Positions 1-8,172 of a stretch of DNA of 64,000 nt are shown here, piece by piece (within the stretch, counting starts at the first letter, position 1; every line of letters begins with the position of its first letter). Source of the DNA: Actinobacteria bacterium 69-20. GTDB taxonomy: Bacteria; Actinomycetota; Actinomycetes; Mycobacteriales; Nakamurellaceae. The translations under genes and the position numbers were made by a program. The stretch is from the NCBI GenBank assembly GCA_001897425.1, contig MKSW01000013.1, positions 211,500 through 275,499 of the forward strand, written 5' to 3'. The notes under the pieces were generated by a model, which was given only the letters and a program-made list of their open reading frames with translations, was not told the origin of the DNA and did not search any database.

Positions 1-433
1 CGGACAAGACGGCGGCGCCGGCGACGATCGCGACCATGCCCACCGCGATACGGCGGTCGACATTCTCCTTGAACACGAACCATGCCAGCGCCGCGGTGAA
101 GGCGCCCTCGGCGTTCAGCAGCAGCGACGCACCCGTGGCGGGCATGTGGGCCAACCCCAGCATCAAAAGGACCGGCCCGGCCAGCCCGCCGAAGAAGACA
201 GCCCCGGCCAGAGCGGGGATCTCGCCGCGGACTATCCGGACCCGGCCCGGACGGCGGACGAGACGATAGACGCCCAACCCGGCACCAGAGCCGGAATACA
301 GCAGCCCGGCCAGCAGCACCGGGCTCACATCCGCGGAAAGAAGCAACTTGGCCAACGGCGTGCCCGCGCCGAACAACAACGCCGAGGCCAGCGTGGCCCG
401 AACCCCCGGATTCCGCAATGCCGCCGACCTCAT
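1..433 (-). CDS. EamA/DMT-family transporter, 3' end outside window
   Basis: Partial gene: the reading frame starts at an ATG whose first base is 433 (product begins MRSAALRNP) and stays open to the window edge. It aligns without gaps to 14596-15028, the start of the complete EamA gene of this window, with roughly 85-90% nucleotide identity by eye, and the match ends about 15 bp upstream of both starts. It therefore encodes the N-terminal ~144 residues of a ten-helix drug/metabolite (EamA) transporter of the inner membrane. Most differences look synonymous, so both copies seem to have been under selection. Substrate unknown. Whether this copy also has the His-rich tail cannot be seen. Confidence 0.75.
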   Translation of the reverse strand, partial: MRSAALRNPGVRATLASALLFGAGTPLAKLLLSADVSPVLLAGLLYSGSGAGLGVYRLVRRPGRVRIVRGEIPALAGAVFFGGLAGPVLLMLGLAHMPATGASLLLNAEGAFTAALAWFVFKENVDRRIAVGMVAIVAGAAVLS

Positions 434-793
434 GAACACAAACGGTAGCGCCCGCGAAAGCTCTAATGTCAACCAGCGCACCTCCACCCCGCCCGACAGT
501 CTCTCAAATCCTTGAAACCATCTGCGCCAACGTGGCGGTGCGATCATCGGCCGGTAGTTCGATGCGCGCGGCAAGGGGTGCGGGGGTACCGCATCTAACC
601 ACGGGAATTTCGTGACTGCGCAGGTCAGGGCACGGATCTAGTCGATCACACAACCGGTTTCCGCGGCCGGAGCGTGAAGCGATGTCCGCGATGAATCTGC
701 CTGCCATTACGATGTTGCTTAGTAGTAACGCCGGACGTGCCGCTCGAAGTGCGGATCCCGCGCTGGGCGCACACCAAGAATAGGAGAAATCTG
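434..793. other. intergenic region with possible gene remnant
   Basis: About 360 bp between the divergent partial eamA gene and the DUF3105 gene. A minus-strand frame at about 504-620 looks like the C-terminal end of some protein (ends ...TLAQMVSRI) but has no recognisable start or family. The right part holds the promoter area of the DUF3105 gene with a BlaI-like palindrome at 707-725. Confidence 0.4.
707..725. promoter_or_regulatory. BlaI-type operator (degenerate left half)
   Basis: TTACGATGTTGCTTAGTAG aligns gaplessly with the five other 19-bp palindromes of the copper island. The right half (TAGTAG) is intact and the left half is weak. It lies 69 bp upstream of the DUF3105 start. Confidence 0.4.
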
Positions 794-1663
794 ATGTCGA
801 AGGCGACCGACTCGGGCCGGCGAACCGCGAAGAGCTCTTCGGTCGGCACAACGTCCTCGGGCCGGCGACCGACGAACGCGGCACCGCGGAGCCGCGGTCG
901 CGGCTCGATGATGGGTCGGCGGCGGGTCTCGTGGGCGATGGTCGCTGCGGTCGCCGTGGTCCTCATTCTCGTCGGGGTGATCGGCTTTGCGGTGTCGCGA
1001 GGTGGCGGTAGCGGGGCGGCCGAAGCTGGGTCTGGCCAGGTCATTCCGGCGGCGCCGGACGGCCCTGTTGTCGTTGCCCAAACACCCAAGGAGGTGCCAG
1101 ATACGTCGGGGATATCAGGTGTGCTGGCATGGAGTACTGAGGGTTGGCCTGCCGACGGGGCTGATCATCCGGGTGCGCTGCAGCATGATCACGTGGCTGG
1201 ACCGGTGCGATATGCGGTGACCCCGCCGGTGGGCGGGCCGCACAGCACGGTCTGGATGAACGCCGGTATTTACACGGAGCCGATTCCCGCGGAGCGGGCC
1301 GTGCACAATCTCGAACACGGCGCGGTGTGGATTACCTACGACCCGTCACTGCCCGCGAAGCAGGTCGCTGCGCTCACGGCATTCGTCGACAAGCAGTCGC
1401 TGATCCCGGAACCGTCCCAGGCTGGAGGCGCGGCCGACCGGGCCAACCGGTTCATCGATCTGAGCCCCTGGTCTGGCAACACGCTGCCCAGCCCGATCGT
1501 GGTCAGCTCCTGGGGTCACCAACTGCGTGTCGAGTCGCCCGCCGATCCGCGGATGCAGCAATTCGTTGACACGTTCCGGCACAGCCGCAGCTACACGCCC
1601 GAATACGGCGCCGCCGTGGACGGAATCCCGGTGAGCACCGGGGGACGCCCGGCCAGTCACTAG
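794..1663 (+). CDS. DUF3105 membrane-anchored protein
   Basis: 289 residues. Start ATG 794 is chosen because AGGAG lies 8-12 bases upstream; an upstream in-frame start at 737 lacks this. A basic, Ser/Arg-rich cytoplasmic tail (about 1-45) is followed by one hydrophobic anchor (VAAVAVVLILVGVIGFAV) and an extracytoplasmic domain with the hallmarks of DUF3105: HDHV..PVRY, then W.N.GIYTEPIP, and HNLEHGAVWITYDP. The conserved His residues suggest metal binding but the family has no established biochemistry. The gene stands alone behind a BlaI-like operator in a copper-resistance island, so a role in periplasmic copper handling is inferred. Confidence 0.8.
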   Translation: MSKATDSGRRTAKSSSVGTTSSGRRPTNAAPRSRGRGSMMGRRRVSWAMVAAVAVVLILVGVIGFAVSRGGGSGAAEAGSGQVIPAAPDGPVVVAQTPKEVPDTSGISGVLAWSTEGWPADGADHPGALQHDHVAGPVRYAVTPPVGGPHSTVWMNAGIYTEPIPAERAVHNLEHGAVWITYDPSLPAKQVAALTAFVDKQSLIPEPSQAGGAADRANRFIDLSPWSGNTLPSPIVVSSWGHQLRVESPADPRMQQFVDTFRHSRSYTPEYGAAVDGIPVSTGGRPASH

Positions 1664-1886
1664 CCGAACCCGGCGGAGCCCGCGCGCCGACTAGTACCGA
1701 GGCATCGCACTCTTCCGTAATCAGCCGCCGTGGGGGTAGCGCTCCGAGTTCCGCGGGCGGTTTCGGCGCAGTGCCCCGCGCGCGACCTGGAAATCGAGTC
1801 GTGCGCGACCCAGGCTTGGCCCGCATCGACCATGGAATCCGGCACGTGGCGGTCGGCCTCGCCGGGGGCCTTAGGAGGGATCGCCC

Positions 1887-1976
1887 ATGGTCACAAAGCG
1901 CTCGACGGATCCCGCGGCTTCCATTGGGAACGTGCCGGCCGGACTCGACACCATCGTGGCAGCTACTCGTCGCTGA
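1887..1976 (+). CDS. small ORF, 29 residues
   Basis: ATG 1887 is preceded at 8-nt spacing by a perfect AGGAGG (1873-1878) and runs to TGA 1976 (starts MVTKRST, ends VAATRR). The Shine-Dalgarno match is better than that of most long genes here. No cysteine or membrane segment; not recognised. It could be a real small protein upstream of the BlaI operator or the 5' stub of a deleted gene. Confidence 0.3.
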   Translation: MVTKRSTDPAASIGNVPAGLDTIVAATRR

Positions 1977-2006
1977 ACTCGCTTTTCCGGGCCCTACGGG
2001 CCTGTT

Positions 2007-2025
2007 CTACTACGGGCGATGGTAG
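2007..2025. promoter_or_regulatory. BlaI-type operator upstream of blaI
   Basis: CTACTACGGGCGATGGTAG matches the 19-bp palindrome family of the island and extends to a further GTAG at 2026-2029. Its place in front of the repressor gene is what autoregulation predicts. Confidence 0.5.
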
Positions 2026-2134
2026 GTAGGCTGAGCACGGACCTTGAGATATGTCGGCCGGGTTTGGTGACGTGCTGCCTTCCGGTGGCGGCCGGCCCGG
2101 TTCGGTGGGTGGAAGTGAAGTGGTGGGAGGTGCG

Positions 2135-2503
2135 GTGCGCGGGTTCGGTGAGTTGGAGGCCGTGATCATGGATCGGTTGTGGTCGTGGGGCGGCACGGCC
2201 ACGACCAGGGATGTCGTCGATGATTTGCAGCCTGATCGGTCCATCGCCTACACCACGGTCATGACGGTGATGGACAATCTGTACCGCAAGGGATGGCTGG
2301 TGCGCGAGCGGGACGGCAAGGCGTGGCGCTACCAGCCGACGGCCACCCGCGAGGAATACAGCGCCGGCCTGATGCACGAGGCATTGGAGAACAGCGGAGA
2401 TGCGGCCGTGGCGTTCGCGCGGTTTGTGGAGCGGATGAGCGACGAGCAGACGCAGGCGCTTCGGGCAACGCTGCGGCGCGCGGGGCGGAAGAGTCGCCGA
2501 TGA
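2135..2503 (+). CDS. blaI: BlaI/MecI/CopY-family transcriptional repressor
   Basis: Winged-helix repressor of the BlaI family: LEAVIMDRLW, then TTRDVVDDL and the recognition helix AYTTVMTVMDNLYRKGWL, then the wing RDGKAWRY and a dimerising C-terminal helix. GTG 2135 is preferred because GGGAGG lies just upstream and the protein then begins at the domain edge (122 residues); ATG 2051 in the same frame would add a Gly-rich tail. The CxC copper motif of enterococcal CopY is absent, so direct copper sensing is unlikely. The stop overlaps the M56 protease start by ATGA. Family members bind TACTAC/GTAGTA palindromes, and six such sites lie in this island. Likely switched by proteolysis through its neighbour. 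Confidence 0.85.
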   Translation: MRGFGELEAVIMDRLWSWGGTATTRDVVDDLQPDRSIAYTTVMTVMDNLYRKGWLVRERDGKAWRYQPTATREEYSAGLMHEALENSGDAAVAFARFVERMSDEQTQALRATLRRAGRKSRR

Positions 2504-3444
2504 TGCGCGTCGCTATCTGCCTGCTGATTGCCGGCCTGGTCGTGGCCACGTTCGGCCCGCCGGTATTGGCGTGGGCGACGCGCAGCGGGGCGGCGCCGCG
2601 CTGGGGTGTAGCGGCATGGGCGGCCGCGATAGGTGGGGTAGCGTCCGCCTGGCTGGCCGTCGCGGTGATGGTCGTAGTAGGGGTTCTAGGTGCCCGGGGT
2701 TCGGGCTCGCATTTCGCGGAGTGGTGTTTGGCGTTGCTTCAAGACGCAGCGCGGGGCGCGCCCGTGCCGGTGCTCGCGGCGCTGGCGGCCGCAGCACTGC
2801 CGGTCGTGGGTCTCGCGGTGTGGCGGGTCGTATCCACGGTCGGCGCCGGGCGGATCCGTGGGCGGCGGCATGCCGATGCCGCCCGTATCGTGGGCCGCCG
2901 TACCCGGGACCGGAACGTGGTAATTCTAGATGTCACAGAGAGGGCGGCGTATTGCCTGCCCGGGCGGCCGCACACCATCGTGGTGACCTCGAGCGCGGTC
3001 GAGGCGCTCACCGGCACGCAGCTGGCCGCCGTGCTGGCGCACGAACGCGCACATCTGGCGGGCCATCACCACCTGCTGGTCGCCTTCAGCCGCGGCCTGG
3101 CCCGGGCGTTCCCGCGAGTGCGCCTGTTCGCTGAGGGCGCCGAGCAGATCGCGAGACTGGTGGAGCTGTGCGCCGACGACGCGGCGGCCCGCCGCACCGG
3201 GCCGAGGCCGGTGGCGGAGGCGCTGCTCGCCCTCACGTCCGCCGGGCCGAGCGGCGCGCTCGCCGCGGGCGGCATGGACGCGCTCGCCCGCGCCGAACGA
3301 CTCCTCACGGCGAGGCCGACCGCCCGGTGGCGGTCGGCGCACCTGCTGCTGGTCGCGACCACGATGGTCCTCGTGGCGGGCCCGTTCGCGACCGCCGCAT
3401 TGGCCGCCGCCGGCACCAATTTTTGCCTGCTTCCGACGGTCTGA
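2500..3444 (+). CDS. M56-family (BlaR1-like) membrane metalloprotease
   Basis: 314 residues, ATG 2500 in the ATGA overlap with blaI (a second ATG at 2503 is equally possible). Several membrane segments (about 5-25, 35-60, 90-115 and a C-terminal one) surround a zinc-protease core with HERAH (VLAHERAHLAGHHH, about residue 185) and the downstream ELCADDAA motif. The penicillin-binding sensor domain of staphylococcal BlaR1 is missing, as in mycobacterial homologues (Rv1845c type). It probably cleaves or destabilises the BlaI repressor in response to an envelope signal. In this context the signal may be copper or misfolded thiol proteins rather than a beta-lactam; that is inference. Confidence 0.85.
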   Translation: MMRVAICLLIAGLVVATFGPPVLAWATRSGAAPRWGVAAWAAAIGGVASAWLAVAVMVVVGVLGARGSGSHFAEWCLALLQDAARGAPVPVLAALAAAALPVVGLAVWRVVSTVGAGRIRGRRHADAARIVGRRTRDRNVVILDVTERAAYCLPGRPHTIVVTSSAVEALTGTQLAAVLAHERAHLAGHHHLLVAFSRGLARAFPRVRLFAEGAEQIARLVELCADDAAARRTGPRPVAEALLALTSAGPSGALAAGGMDALARAERLLTARPTARWRSAHLLLVATTMVLVAGPFATAALAAAGTNFCLLPTV

Positions 3445-3475
3445 GCCACCCTCCGGGCGGCGAATGCGCGGTTGC

Positions 3476-3697
3476 TTACTGGCGTAATGCTGTCTGGTCC
3501 TGTTCGCGCTGGGCGGCACGCAACTGGTCGACTTCCGCCCGGAGTCGCGCGACCTCGGCGTCGGTTGCCGACAATGGCCGCGGCGCGGTCTCGGCCGGGA
3601 CGTTCTTGCCCTTGCCGCCGCGCATCATCATCCACATCATGAGCCCCATGCCCAGCGGGCACACCAGAACTGCCGCGGAATAAAACAATTGCGACAT
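3476..3697 (-). CDS. small membrane protein with C-terminal coiled coil
   Basis: 73 residues from ATG 3697, with GGGAAG 7 bases upstream (GTG 3700 is in frame just before it). One N-terminal membrane segment with a Met-rich stretch (LGMGLMMWMMMRGGKGK) is followed by a short heptad-like helix (DAEVARLRAEVDQLRAAQREQ). Small membrane proteins of this layout are common next to copper-efflux genes; the Met-rich segment could bind Cu(I), but function is unknown. It faces the M56 gene convergently and has its own BlaI-like operator 54 bp upstream. Confidence 0.65.
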   Translation of the reverse strand: MSQLFYSAAVLVCPLGMGLMMWMMMRGGKGKNVPAETAPRPLSATDAEVARLRAEVDQLRAAQREQDQTALRQ

Positions 3698-3750
3698 CAC
3701 ACACTTCCCATCCGGATCCGTCGGGTGCCACCAACCGTGAGCACCCGCAG

Positions 3751-3769
3751 CTACTATGATGGTTAGTAG
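3751..3769. promoter_or_regulatory. BlaI-type operator, divergent intergenic region
   Basis: CTACTATGATGGTTAGTAG is a near-perfect palindrome, 54 bp upstream of the minus-strand small membrane gene and about 180 bp upstream of the plus-strand leader ORF. Confidence 0.55.
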
Positions 3770-3839
3770 TCTACTCCTGCTGCCGAACCAGGCATCGGAC
3801 CATTGCCGGGAGCTCGGTTGGTGCGGCAGTCGGACAGGT

Positions 3840-3865
3840 CTACTATCTACGTACGTACATAGTAG
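3840..3865. promoter_or_regulatory. extended BlaI-type operator (26-bp palindrome)
   Basis: Outer arms CTACTAT (3840-3846) and ATAGTAG (3859-3865) are perfect inverted repeats; the 19-mer CTACGTACGTACATAGTAG (3847-3865) aligns with the other sites, so two overlapping sites may exist. It precedes the ccdA-redoxin-copCD operon. Confidence 0.6.
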
Positions 3866-3929
3866 TTAAGGTTCGGTGCGCGGCGCGGAAGCGCCCGAGG
3901 CCGCCCAAGATCACGGTTGGGGAGTAGAT

Positions 3930-3992
3930 ATGCGGAACTCGGCCCAAATAGGCGCCGCCCGGCCTGCCGCACCGACGGCGGGCGGGTGTTGA
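3930..3992 (+). CDS. possible 20-residue leader peptide ending in Cys
   Basis: ATG 3930 follows GGGGAG at 5-6 nt spacing. The frame (begins MRNSAQ, ends ...TAGGC) stops at TGA 3992, one base before the GTG of the CcdA-like gene. The only cysteine is the last sense codon. Its position suggests translational coupling or a cysteine-responsive leader, as reported for short Cys-containing mycobacterial leader ORFs. No independent evidence for expression. Confidence 0.3.
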   Translation: MRNSAQIGAARPAAPTAGGC

Positions 3993-3993
3993 C

Positions 3994-4935
3994 GTGGGCG
4001 GTGTGCTGATCGGCACGACGCTGCTGACGTCGTTTCTCGGTGGTGTAGTGGCGCTGTTGGCACCGTGCTGTGTATCGGTGATGCTGCCGGCGTACCTGTC
4101 GACGGGTTTCCGCCACCGGGGCGGACTGTTGGCGGCCACGCTGGTGTTCGGCGCCGGGGTGGCCACGTTGATCCTGCCGATCGGCCTTGGCGCCACGGCG
4201 ATTTCGACCCTGTTGTTCTCCGGCCACGTGTGGGTCTTCTCCATCGCCGGGCTGTTGATGCTGGCCGGCGGGGTGGCGATCCTCGCCGGCTGGAAGCCGA
4301 ATCTGCCGATGCCCGCGGCCCGTGCCGCCAAGCAGGGCAGCTTCTCCTCCGCGTACAGTCTCGGGCTGATCTCCGGCGCGGCCAGCGCGTGCTGCGCCCC
4401 GGTGCTGGCCGGGGTCGCGCTGCTGTCGGGCGCCGCCGCGTCGTTCCCGGTGTCGCTGGCCATCGGCGGCTCATATGTGGCTGGCATGGTGGCGCCGCTC
4501 GCGCTGGCGGGCCTGTTCTGGCAGCGCCGCCGGGACCGGTCCACCCGGATACTGTCCGACCGGCCGATCCGGCTCCGGATCGGGCGCTGGCAGCGGCGGA
4601 TATCCCTGGGCACCGCGGTCAGCGGGCTGTTGATGATCGCCATGGCCGTGCTCACGGAGGTGGTCGCGTTCACCGGGCCGGGAATGTCCAGCGGCGGGTG
4701 GCAGACCCGGCTCAGCGCCTGGCTGCAACACGTGGCAGCCCAGGTTGAGCGCGCTCTGGCGTGGGTTCCCGGCTGGGCCGTGCTCATCGTGATCGTTGCC
4801 GGATTCGGCCTGCTCATCGGCGCGGCGCTTCGCCGGTATCGCCCGGCGGCAACCGAGACCCATTCGATTCAGGCCCATGCCGATCAACCCGCCCTCGACG
4901 ATCAAGCCACCCTGGAGGAGATGCACGGTGAATAA
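3994..4935 (+). CDS. CcdA/DsbD-like membrane thiol-disulfide transporter
   Basis: 313 residues from GTG 3994. The N-terminal part is a six-helix CcdA/DsbD-beta-like core with paired cysteine motifs at the start of helices 1 and 4 (LLAPCCVSVMLP at 22-32 and GAASACCAPVLAG at 128-140), in place of the usual single Cys-Pro arrangement. A C-terminal extension has two more membrane segments. Such proteins carry electrons from cytoplasmic thioredoxin to periplasmic redoxins. It is the first large gene of a coupled operon with two thioredoxin-fold proteins and CopCD. The doubled Cys could also be a Cu(I) route. Electron transfer to its neighbours is inferred. Confidence 0.75.
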   Translation: MGGVLIGTTLLTSFLGGVVALLAPCCVSVMLPAYLSTGFRHRGGLLAATLVFGAGVATLILPIGLGATAISTLLFSGHVWVFSIAGLLMLAGGVAILAGWKPNLPMPAARAAKQGSFSSAYSLGLISGAASACCAPVLAGVALLSGAAASFPVSLAIGGSYVAGMVAPLALAGLFWQRRRDRSTRILSDRPIRLRIGRWQRRISLGTAVSGLLMIAMAVLTEVVAFTGPGMSSGGWQTRLSAWLQHVAAQVERALAWVPGWAVLIVIVAGFGLLIGAALRRYRPAATETHSIQAHADQPALDDQATLEEMHGE

Positions 4936-5632
4936 TCGCATGCTCGGGACCGAGAGGCCGACTCCGAAAAAACGAACTGCGTCGAGCCGACAGATCGGCC
5001 GGCTGCGGGGTTCCTCGTCCCGCCGAAACCGCCGGGCGATCGCCGCGATTGCCGTGGTGGTCTTGCTGGTGGCTGTGCTGTTCGGGATCTACCAGGCCGC
5101 AAAGCCCGCCTCCACTGCGACCGGCAGCGGCTACCCACACACCGCCGGGCAACCCGGGATCGGAGCGATGGCACCCGCCTTCACCTTGCCGTCGAGCACC
5201 GGCGGGAACATCAGCCTGACGGATTTCCGGGGCCAGACGGTGCTGCTGTACTTCCAGGAGGGCCTGTCCTGCCAGCCGTGCTGGGATCAGATCACCGACC
5301 TGCAGAAGAACCAAGCCGCGCTAACCGCCGCCGGGGTGCAACACGTCGTGTCCATCACCACCGACCCGACCGACCTGGTGACGCGCAAGACCACGGACAT
5401 GCACCTGACGATCCCGGTCCTGTCCGATACGAACCTTGCCATCTCCCGGGACTACCGCGCCACCGACTACGGGATGATGGGCGACTCCCGCGACGGGCAC
5501 AGCTTCATCCTGGTGGGCCCCGACGGCCGCATCCAGTGGCGCGCGGACTACGGCGGCGCCCCCGCATACACGATGTATCTGCCCACCGACAAGCTGCTTA
5601 ACGACCTACGCGCCGAGGAGCGGCAGCAGTGA
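4928..5632 (+). CDS. membrane-anchored redoxin (TlpA/AhpC-TSA-like)
   Basis: 234 residues from GTG 4928, which overlaps the CcdA-like stop by 8 nt with GGAGGAG upstream (ATG 4940 is an alternative). Basic N-terminal tail, one membrane anchor (IAAIAVVVLLVAVLFGIY, about 38-56), then an extracytoplasmic thioredoxin fold: PAFTLPSSTGG, FRGQTVLLYFQ, and the redox motif CQPC at 115-118. Closest in layout to peroxiredoxin/TlpA hybrids. It is the natural electron acceptor of the adjacent CcdA-like protein and may reduce or protect periplasmic copper-protein thiols. Actual partner inferred from context. Confidence 0.8.
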   Translation: MNNRMLGTERPTPKKRTASSRQIGRLRGSSSRRNRRAIAAIAVVVLLVAVLFGIYQAAKPASTATGSGYPHTAGQPGIGAMAPAFTLPSSTGGNISLTDFRGQTVLLYFQEGLSCQPCWDQITDLQKNQAALTAAGVQHVVSITTDPTDLVTRKTTDMHLTIPVLSDTNLAISRDYRATDYGMMGDSRDGHSFILVGPDGRIQWRADYGGAPAYTMYLPTDKLLNDLRAEERQQ

Positions 5633-5910
5633 CCGACACACCTCCACCCGCGCAGGTCACCCTGCTCACGCAGGCCGACTGCGGGTTTTGCGACCACGCC
5701 AAACACATCCTTCAGCGGGTCGGCCGCGACTTCCCGCTTCAGGTCACCGAGATCGATCTCGCCAGCGACGACGGCCAGCGCCTCGCCCTGAAGGCGGGCG
5801 TGCTCTTCGCCCCGGGGCTGCTGCTCGACGGCGAGCCGTTCAGCTTCGGCCGGCTTTCCGAACGCAAACTACGCCACACACTCGACACCCGCGCGCGCCG
5901 ACCGGCGTGA
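5629..5910 (+). CDS. glutaredoxin-like cytoplasmic redox protein
   Basis: 93 residues from GTG 5629, coupled to the redoxin gene by a GTGA overlap. Thioredoxin fold with the active site CGFC (VTLLTQADCGFCDHAKHIL, residues about 10-28) followed by the cis-Pro region (LFAPGLLLDGE). No signal peptide, so it probably works in the cytoplasm, perhaps passing electrons to the CcdA-like membrane protein. Third gene of the 3994-7955 operon. Confidence 0.75.
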   Translation: MTDTPPPAQVTLLTQADCGFCDHAKHILQRVGRDFPLQVTEIDLASDDGQRLALKAGVLFAPGLLLDGEPFSFGRLSERKLRHTLDTRARRPA

Positions 5911-5984
5911 CGGCCCAGCCACATATCGACCGGGGGCATCGGCCCGCCGGGTCCTTGCCGCCCACCCGCGATTCCGCAACCAGG

Positions 5985-7955
5985 ATGCCGGATCGGCGCG
6001 GCGCGAGCGCGCACCGCTGGATCCGGCCGGCCATCGGACTTGGGTTTCTGCTGGCCCAATGGCTAGCTCTGCCCGCCCCGCAGGCGTGGGCGCACGCAAC
6101 GCTGCTGGCGACCAGCCCGCCCGCCGGGTTCGCGCTGCCCACCGCCCCGACGCAGTTATCCCTCGATTTCGACGAGCCGGTCACCATCGGATCGAACCCG
6201 CTGACGCTCGAGACGGCGGCCGGCGCGCCGCAAGCCCTGGGCCCGGCGCGCCTGACGCAGGGAGATCGCCGACTCACGGCCGCCGTGCCCAGCCCATTGG
6301 CTGCTGGCGGTTACCGGGTGACGTGGCAGGTCGCCGCCGGCGACGGCGACCCGGTCGCCGGGGTGTTCACCTTCGCGGTGGGCAGCAGTCCGGTGCCGAC
6401 CGGGCAAACCGCCGCGAACGGCTCCCCGGACTCGCCGATCATGATCATTGCGCGGTGGGCGCTGTTCGCCGGGCTCGCGATGGCCGGAGGCGGCGCGGTC
6501 GGCGAGACGATGGCGCGCCGCGTCGCCCGACGTGCCACGCAGGCAGGCGCCACCGTGCCGGGCCAGCGGCCATTGCTGCTGTCGGGCGCCCTGCTCGGCG
6601 CTGCGGCAGCAGCCATACTCGCGTGGCAAGGGTCCGACGGGGACGTGCGCCGCCTGGTCGACACGCCAGCCGGCCGGCTCGCCGCGGCGGAGCTGCTCGG
6701 GTTCGCGGTGGCCGCCATCGCAACCGCCGTCAGCCGCCGACGGGTGACGGGCAGACGGTACTTGTGGACCGGCGTGTCGCTGCTGGTTTGGGTGGCGGTA
6801 GCCGAGGCCCTGCGCGCGCATCCGCACCAGGCCAGCCCCGTTTTGGGCACGGCGCTGACGGTGGTGCACCTGGCGGCTGCGGCCGTCTGGATCGGAACCC
6901 TGCTACACGTGCTGCTCGTCGCCCGACGCTGGCGCACCAGGCCCGCAGCGATCCGCCTGCTCGTGTACAACTATGCGCGGCTGGCCCTGTGGCTGGTGGC
7001 CGCCGTGGTGGTCACCGGCGCCGCCGAGGCCGTGGTGCTGCTGCCATCGCCGGCCGCGCTGGTCGACAGCGCCTACGGCATCGCATTGTCGGCCAAGCTA
7101 CTGCTCGTTGCCGGTGCGGTGGCACTGGCCGACCGGGCACGCCGCCGCCGCCGCGGCGACCCACCGACAGTGCTGCGCGTGGCGAAAGCCGAGATCTTCG
7201 TGCTGGTCGGCGTCCTCGCGGCCACCGCCCTGCTGGTCTCCCTGCCCACACCCGCACCGGTCACCACTGACCTCGCGCTGCCACCGCCCCCAGTCGGGCC
7301 GGTGGTGCCGGCCGGAACCCTGGCCGGCCAAATCACGGTGACCGCCACGGCCAGCGCGGGCCAACTCATCATTCGGCTCGCCGCGCCGAACTCCACCGAC
7401 GCGCCCACCCCGGATTTCAAGATCGACGCCCGGCTGCAACGGGACGGGAGCCGCGACCAGTTGGCGCTGCGCGGCTGCGGAACGGGCTGCTTCACCGCCC
7501 GCGCATCCTGGTCGCCCGGCGCCAACCAGGTGCTCCTGAACGTCGCCGCCCCTCCATGGCGCGGCGGTCCGGCGCTGCTCGACGTGCCATGGCCACCACG
7601 CACGGACCCCACCGCCGTTCCCGCCATGCTGGCCGCCATGCGTGCCGCCCCCCGGATCACCATCCACGAGGCAGTCAGCAGCAACTACACCGGCAGCATC
7701 GAACCGGACACCGATCTGCACCTGTCCGGACCGGAATTTTTGGGCCTGGAAACCTGGATCGGTAACGGCGCCAGCGGCCACCCGGTGCTCCTCAGCCCGC
7801 CAAACGCAGACGTGCAGATCATCGGCCTGTCCTACCCGCAGAACATCGTCGTGCGGCTGTATGTCGACGCCGACCATCGCATCCTGCGCGAGGAGACCAC
7901 CACCCCCAGCCACCTGGTCATCAGCACGTTCGAATATCCCACCGGCGCGGCATAA
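5985..7955 (+). CDS. copCD: CopC-CopD fusion, copper-handling membrane protein
   Basis: 656 residues from ATG 5985, which places a clean signal peptide at the N-terminus cut near AWA-HATLL; mature CopC domains begin with a His that ligates Cu(II). GTG 5907, which overlaps the previous stop by GTGA, is an alternative start. Order: signal peptide; CopC beta-sandwich (HATLLATSPPAG, DFDEPV, GVFTFAV); CopD membrane domain of about eight helices (about residues 150-420, with HLAAAAVWIG); then an extracytoplasmic C-terminal domain of about 215 residues with a CGTGC motif. Copper uptake or periplasmic copper delivery is known for the family. Last gene of the CcdA-redoxin operon. Confidence 0.9.
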   Translation: MPDRRGASAHRWIRPAIGLGFLLAQWLALPAPQAWAHATLLATSPPAGFALPTAPTQLSLDFDEPVTIGSNPLTLETAAGAPQALGPARLTQGDRRLTAAVPSPLAAGGYRVTWQVAAGDGDPVAGVFTFAVGSSPVPTGQTAANGSPDSPIMIIARWALFAGLAMAGGGAVGETMARRVARRATQAGATVPGQRPLLLSGALLGAAAAAILAWQGSDGDVRRLVDTPAGRLAAAELLGFAVAAIATAVSRRRVTGRRYLWTGVSLLVWVAVAEALRAHPHQASPVLGTALTVVHLAAAAVWIGTLLHVLLVARRWRTRPAAIRLLVYNYARLALWLVAAVVVTGAAEAVVLLPSPAALVDSAYGIALSAKLLLVAGAVALADRARRRRRGDPPTVLRVAKAEIFVLVGVLAATALLVSLPTPAPVTTDLALPPPPVGPVVPAGTLAGQITVTATASAGQLIIRLAAPNSTDAPTPDFKIDARLQRDGSRDQLALRGCGTGCFTARASWSPGANQVLLNVAAPPWRGGPALLDVPWPPRTDPTAVPAMLAAMRAAPRITIHEAVSSNYTGSIEPDTDLHLSGPEFLGLETWIGNGASGHPVLLSPPNADVQIIGLSYPQNIVVRLYVDADHRILREETTTPSHLVISTFEYPTGAA

Positions 7956-8172
7956 AGCCACGCGGGATGCGCCCGCGCCGCCAGGCGGCGCCACGGCAGA
8001 AACGAGCGCGGGCCGCGGGCGTTGCTTCCCGCAATGCGAAACCCGGCATGGGCGGAACCGCCCGGCGACCGTGCGCGGCGCGAGCGGACCTTGCGGCGAG
8101 TTGCCGCGACATTCCGGAACGCCCCGGCGCGCGGCCGGAACCGATGCTCCGACCGCGGCCGGCCGGGCCGGG

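Larger units (their letters stand above)
1664..2134. other. intergenic region upstream of blaI
   Basis: Holds a 29-codon ORF with a very good ribosome-binding site (1887-1976) and the BlaI-like operator at 2007-2025. No other coding signal was recognised. Confidence 0.5.

Noticed and set aside
737..793. N-terminal extension of the DUF3105 protein from an upstream ATG
   Set aside because: No ribosome-binding site and sequence unlike the family; ATG 794 has AGGAG at proper spacing.
2293..2499. Longer form of the M56 protease starting inside blaI
   Set aside because: The extra ~69 residues are the out-of-frame shadow of blaI; the ATGA junction at 2500 explains the start.
5907..5984. Longer CopCD beginning at GTG 5907
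   Set aside because: Attractive because of the GTGA overlap, but it would put 26 residues before an otherwise clean signal peptide; kept only as an alternative.
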